Part shown: positions 22,698 through 24,541 of the stretch, piece by piece
Layout: each line of letters opens with the position of its first letter
How positions within the stretch are numbered: position 1 is the first letter of the stretch
Assembly: GCA_051117315.1 (NCBI GenBank)
Contig: JBNPEA010000074.1
Span: 1-24,541 of the forward strand
Direction of reading: 5' to 3'
DNA: 24,541 nucleotides
DNA from: Salinarimonas sp051117315
GTDB taxonomy: Bacteria; Pseudomonadota; Alphaproteobacteria; Rhizobiales; Beijerinckiaceae
Position numbers and translations under genes: made by a program
The notes under the pieces: model-generated
What the model was told of the DNA's origin: nothing
Seen by the model: only the letters and a program-made list of their open reading frames with translations
Databases searched by the model: none

Positions 22698-23845
22698 CGA
22701 TCTTCGCTCACTGGGAAACTGATCCGGTAGACGAGGCCACTCTGCCGGTAGACGAGCTGTGCCTCGCCGTCGAGTTCGTGCGCGACGACGTCCTCCAGCA
22801 GTCGAGAACCGAAGCCCTTCCGTTGGGGCGGGGTGACGTCGGGCCCGTCCGCTTCCTGCCACGTCAGGGACAGCCGTGATCCGTCCGCATCCAAACGGTG
22901 AACGCTCCAGGAGATTCGGACCGTTCCGTCGACGACGCTGAGCGCGCCGTGTTTCGTCGCGTTCGTCGCCAGTTCGTGCAGTGCGAGGCCGAACATACGC
23001 GCCTGCCGTTGCGAGAGGCCGATCGCCTGCCCCTCGATGAAAATCCTTTCGGGACGGTCTTGGCGATGCGGCGCGAGCACGTCCTGGGCCAGCGTCGAGA
23101 GGTCCGCCAGTTCTCTACCGCTATCGAACACGAGGCCTTCGGCCTTCGACAGCGCCTGAAGCCTGTCCAAGAACGTGTCCCGGAACTCTTCCGCGGTGCG
23201 ACCGTCCGTGGACGTCTGCGCCGCGAGCGCACGGACCAAACCGAGCAGGTTCCTCACCCTGTGACCCAGCTCGTTGGCGAGGACGTGCTGCTCGCGGGCC
23301 GAGCTTCGGAGATCCGCGTGCGTTCTGACCCGCTCGATCGACGCTGCCAGGAGGTTGGCATAGCTCCGCAGGAATACCACGTCGTCCTCGGTGAAATTCC
23401 TCGGCGTCTCGGCGTCGACCTCGAGAACGCCGAAAGGAGTTCCGTCCCCGGCGATGATGACGTTGACCATGCTCCTCACGCCGTGCCGGCGCAGGACGTC
23501 GGGCGTCTCGAACCGTTCCTCAAGATCGATATCCGGCGAGATCACCGGTTCGTCGGTTCTGAGCGCATAGCCGCCCGGCGACATTTCGTGATCCTGAAAC
23601 GTTTCGTGACCGACGACGCCCGGCTCCCAATTCACTCCGCTGCGGATCAGCAGGAGGCCCCGATCCGGAATGTGCTCGAGAACCTTGGCGAAGCGCACGT
23701 CGAGCGCCTCCGCGACCAGCTCCGTGGCGCGATGGAGCAACTCGTCGATGTCCTCGGATCGAAAGGCGAGCAGCCCGAAATCGGCGAGCGCCTCGCGCTG
23801 CCCTCTCAGCTTTTCATGCACGTGTTCGTCCGCGCTGTCGGTCAT
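22694..23845 (-). CDS. GAF-domain HWE-family sensor histidine kinase
   Basis: 383 residues, soluble with no membrane helix. A GAF domain (about 30-175, e.g. GVRSMVNVIIAGDGTPFGVLEVD) is the sensor. The dimerisation/phosphoacceptor part has H195 in LGHRVRNLL. The ATP-binding part shows LHELATNATKHGALS (N295) and the W329-x-E331 pair in LTWQEADGPD, the features that name the HWE family. GAF ligand unknown. In alphaproteobacteria, many HWE kinases feed the PhyR general stress pathway. An exact EcfG-type promoter ends 8 bases before its ATG, which fits a stress role. It is coupled to the response regulator by a 4-base overlap. GTG at codon 9 is an alternative start. Confidence 0.9.
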   Translation of the reverse strand: MTDSADEHVHEKLRGQREALADFGLLAFRSEDIDELLHRATELVAEALDVRFAKVLEHIPDRGLLLIRSGVNWEPGVVGHETFQDHEMSPGGYALRTDEPVISPDIDLEERFETPDVLRRHGVRSMVNVIIAGDGTPFGVLEVDAETPRNFTEDDVVFLRSYANLLAASIERVRTHADLRSSAREQHVLANELGHRVRNLLGLVRALAAQTSTDGRTAEEFRDTFLDRLQALSKAEGLVFDSGRELADLSTLAQDVLAPHRQDRPERIFIEGQAIGLSQRQARMFGLALHELATNATKHGALSVVDGTVRISWSVHRLDADGSRLSLTWQEADGPDVTPPQRKGFGSRLLEDVVAHELDGEAQLVYRQSGLVYRISFPVSEDR

Positions 23846-23853
23846 CAGACCTC

Positions 23854-23878
23854 AACGAGATTGCGTGTAGTACGTTCC
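23854..23878 (-). promoter_or_regulatory. EcfG-type promoter of the HWE kinase operon
   Basis: On the minus strand: GGAAC (23878-23874), a 16-base spacer, CGTT (23857-23854), followed by GAGGTCTG and the ATG at 23845. Exact match to the EcfG consensus with the same spacing as the two copies at the glycan operon. The predicted start would be at or within a few bases of the ATG. Confidence 0.72.
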
Positions 23879-24138
23879 CGACACGCTCGTGGTCGATTTC
23901 GGACCCCGCCGCCACCACCACTCCCTCTTGCAGAGTCCGCCCGGCGCGTCTTGGACACACCAGCGCCGGGTCGGCCGTCTGAGGAAATTCGTCCGCAAGT
24001 ACGACCTGAACACGCGAGGGACAGAGCGAGTCCGAGTGTCGCCGTCCGAGCGCTGAATGACCTGCCGCTTCTCCTCGATTTCAGCCCGACCGGACGGGGT
24101 TGCAACAAGCACGCGCTTGACCAGCCCTCGGGTATAGC

Positions 24139-24166
24139 GTAGTGCTACGTTATAACGTAACACTAC
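24139..24166. promoter_or_regulatory. 28-bp near-perfect palindrome, probable operator
   Basis: GTAGTG-C-TACGTTATAACGTA-A-CACTAC: 14-bp arms with a single mismatched pair and an AT-rich centre, in otherwise GC-rich DNA. It lies 68-95 bases before the transporter gene start. Size and symmetry suit a dimeric (for example TetR- or GntR-type) repressor. No such regulator gene is in the window. Confidence 0.65.
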
Positions 24167-24233
24167 AGAGAAGACGATAGATGAGCCTATCCCTCGCGCC
24201 GTTCTTGCCCTCCCTCGCACCGGAGACTATGCC

Positions 24234-24541
24234 GTGATCCGCTTTGCCGTTCACCTTTTGATATTCGCAACCGCTGCGAACCTCGCGTTCGTGTCGGGCG
24301 CCGCACATGCCCAGGACGACATGGCGCCTCGAGACCACCAAGTCCTGCGCCTCGTCACCGCCAACATGCCGCGCTCGCTCGACCCGACCAACATCGACGC
24401 GCAGCGCTTGATCAACAACGGTTTCGCGGAGCCGCTGGTCCACCAGTCCTTCGACGGCACGTTCCTCATTCCGGCTCTGGCGGTGAGCTGGGAGATGGTT
24501 GCGCCGACCCTCTGGCGCATCGAGGTTCAACCGGATGCGTT
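24234..24541 (+). CDS. Peptide/nickel-type ABC transporter substrate-binding protein (family 5), partial
   Basis: 102 complete codons from a GTG at 24234 to the window edge; GGAG lies 8 bases upstream. A nearby ATG at 24229 is out of frame and stops after two codons. The first 26 residues are a signal peptide (FAVHLLIFATAANLAFVSGAAHAQ). The mature start LRLVTANMPRSLDPTNIDAQ, then GFAEPLVHQSFDGTFLIPALAVSWEM and LWRIEVQPDA, follows the family 5 plan of oligopeptide, dipeptide and nickel binding proteins (DppA/OppA/NikA). It should capture a solute in the periplasm for an ABC importer whose permease genes would follow outside the window. A large palindrome upstream suggests repressor control. 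The substrate cannot be told. Confidence 0.8.
   Translation, partial: MIRFAVHLLIFATAANLAFVSGAAHAQDDMAPRDHQVLRLVTANMPRSLDPTNIDAQRLINNGFAEPLVHQSFDGTFLIPALAVSWEMVAPTLWRIEVQPDA

Larger units (their letters stand above)
23846..24233. other. 388-base intergenic region between divergent genes
   Basis: It holds the EcfG-type promoter of the kinase operon (23854-23878), a 28-bp palindrome (24139-24166) and the leader of the transporter gene. Open frames on the minus strand here (for example 23852-24220) look Arg-rich and non-protein-like. Roughly 23880-24115 contains nothing I can name. Confidence 0.6.

Noticed and set aside
22697..22862. Upstream extension of the response regulator (Arg-rich 55 residues)
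   Set aside because: It lies wholly inside the kinase gene; the ATG at 22697 overlapping the kinase stop is the natural start.
23852..24220. Minus-strand open frame in the kinase-transporter gap
   Set aside because: Composition is Arg/Thr-rich without pattern, and it runs through the palindrome and over the EcfG promoter; treated as non-coding.
1..24541. CRISPR arrays, insertion sequences, rRNA genes
   Set aside because: No regularly spaced direct repeats, transposase genes or rRNA sequence were seen on either strand.

Overview
The window is about 70% GC and its gene content points to an alphaproteobacterium, most likely of the Hyphomicrobiales (Rhizobiales). The evidence is a ChpT phosphotransferase, an EipA/DUF1134 periplasmic protein, an HWE-type histidine kinase and promoter motifs of the alphaproteobacterial EcfG type. 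I cannot name the genus from sequence alone.

Layout. (1) 1-4913, minus strand: a chemotaxis and phosphorelay block in transcription order chpT, cheA (hybrid, with its own receiver), cheW, cheY and cheB (cut by the window edge). (2) 5069-7786: a secreted tandem YHS-like protein, divergent from eipA, followed by a membrane-anchored coiled-coil protein. (3) 7791-9214, minus strand: cytochrome c' and a membrane-anchored diheme cytochrome c. (4) 9355-18453, minus strand: a glycan cluster. Seven genes from 18453 to 10495 each touch or overlap the next by 1-4 bases: a rhamnose-4-epimerase-like SDR, a CDP-paratose-2-epimerase-like SDR, a B12-binding radical SAM enzyme, a GT4 glycosyltransferase and three CgeB-like glycosyltransferases. 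A UDP-glucuronate decarboxylase-like gene follows after 96 bases. (5) 18717-20139: a small unknown protein and an RluD-type pseudouridine synthase. (6) 20253-24541: tRNA-Glu(CTC), a tyrosine recombinase starting just after it (probable left end of an integrated element), a convergent HWE kinase/response regulator pair, and the start of a peptide-type ABC transporter binding protein behind a large palindrome.

The most interesting reading is regulatory. The pattern GGAAC-N16-CGTT, the known consensus of the general stress sigma factor EcfG, occurs exactly twice in tandem in front of the glycan operon. It occurs once more immediately in front of the HWE kinase operon. All three copies are in the correct orientation and have identical spacing. 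I infer that an undescribed oligosaccharide, built with a B12 radical SAM step and three CgeB transferases, is made under general stress control. A second regulatory theme is cell-cycle control: chpT is present, and three TTAA-N7-TT elements resembling degenerate CtrA boxes lie at cheA, at the YHS/eipA divergent region and at the coiled-coil gene.
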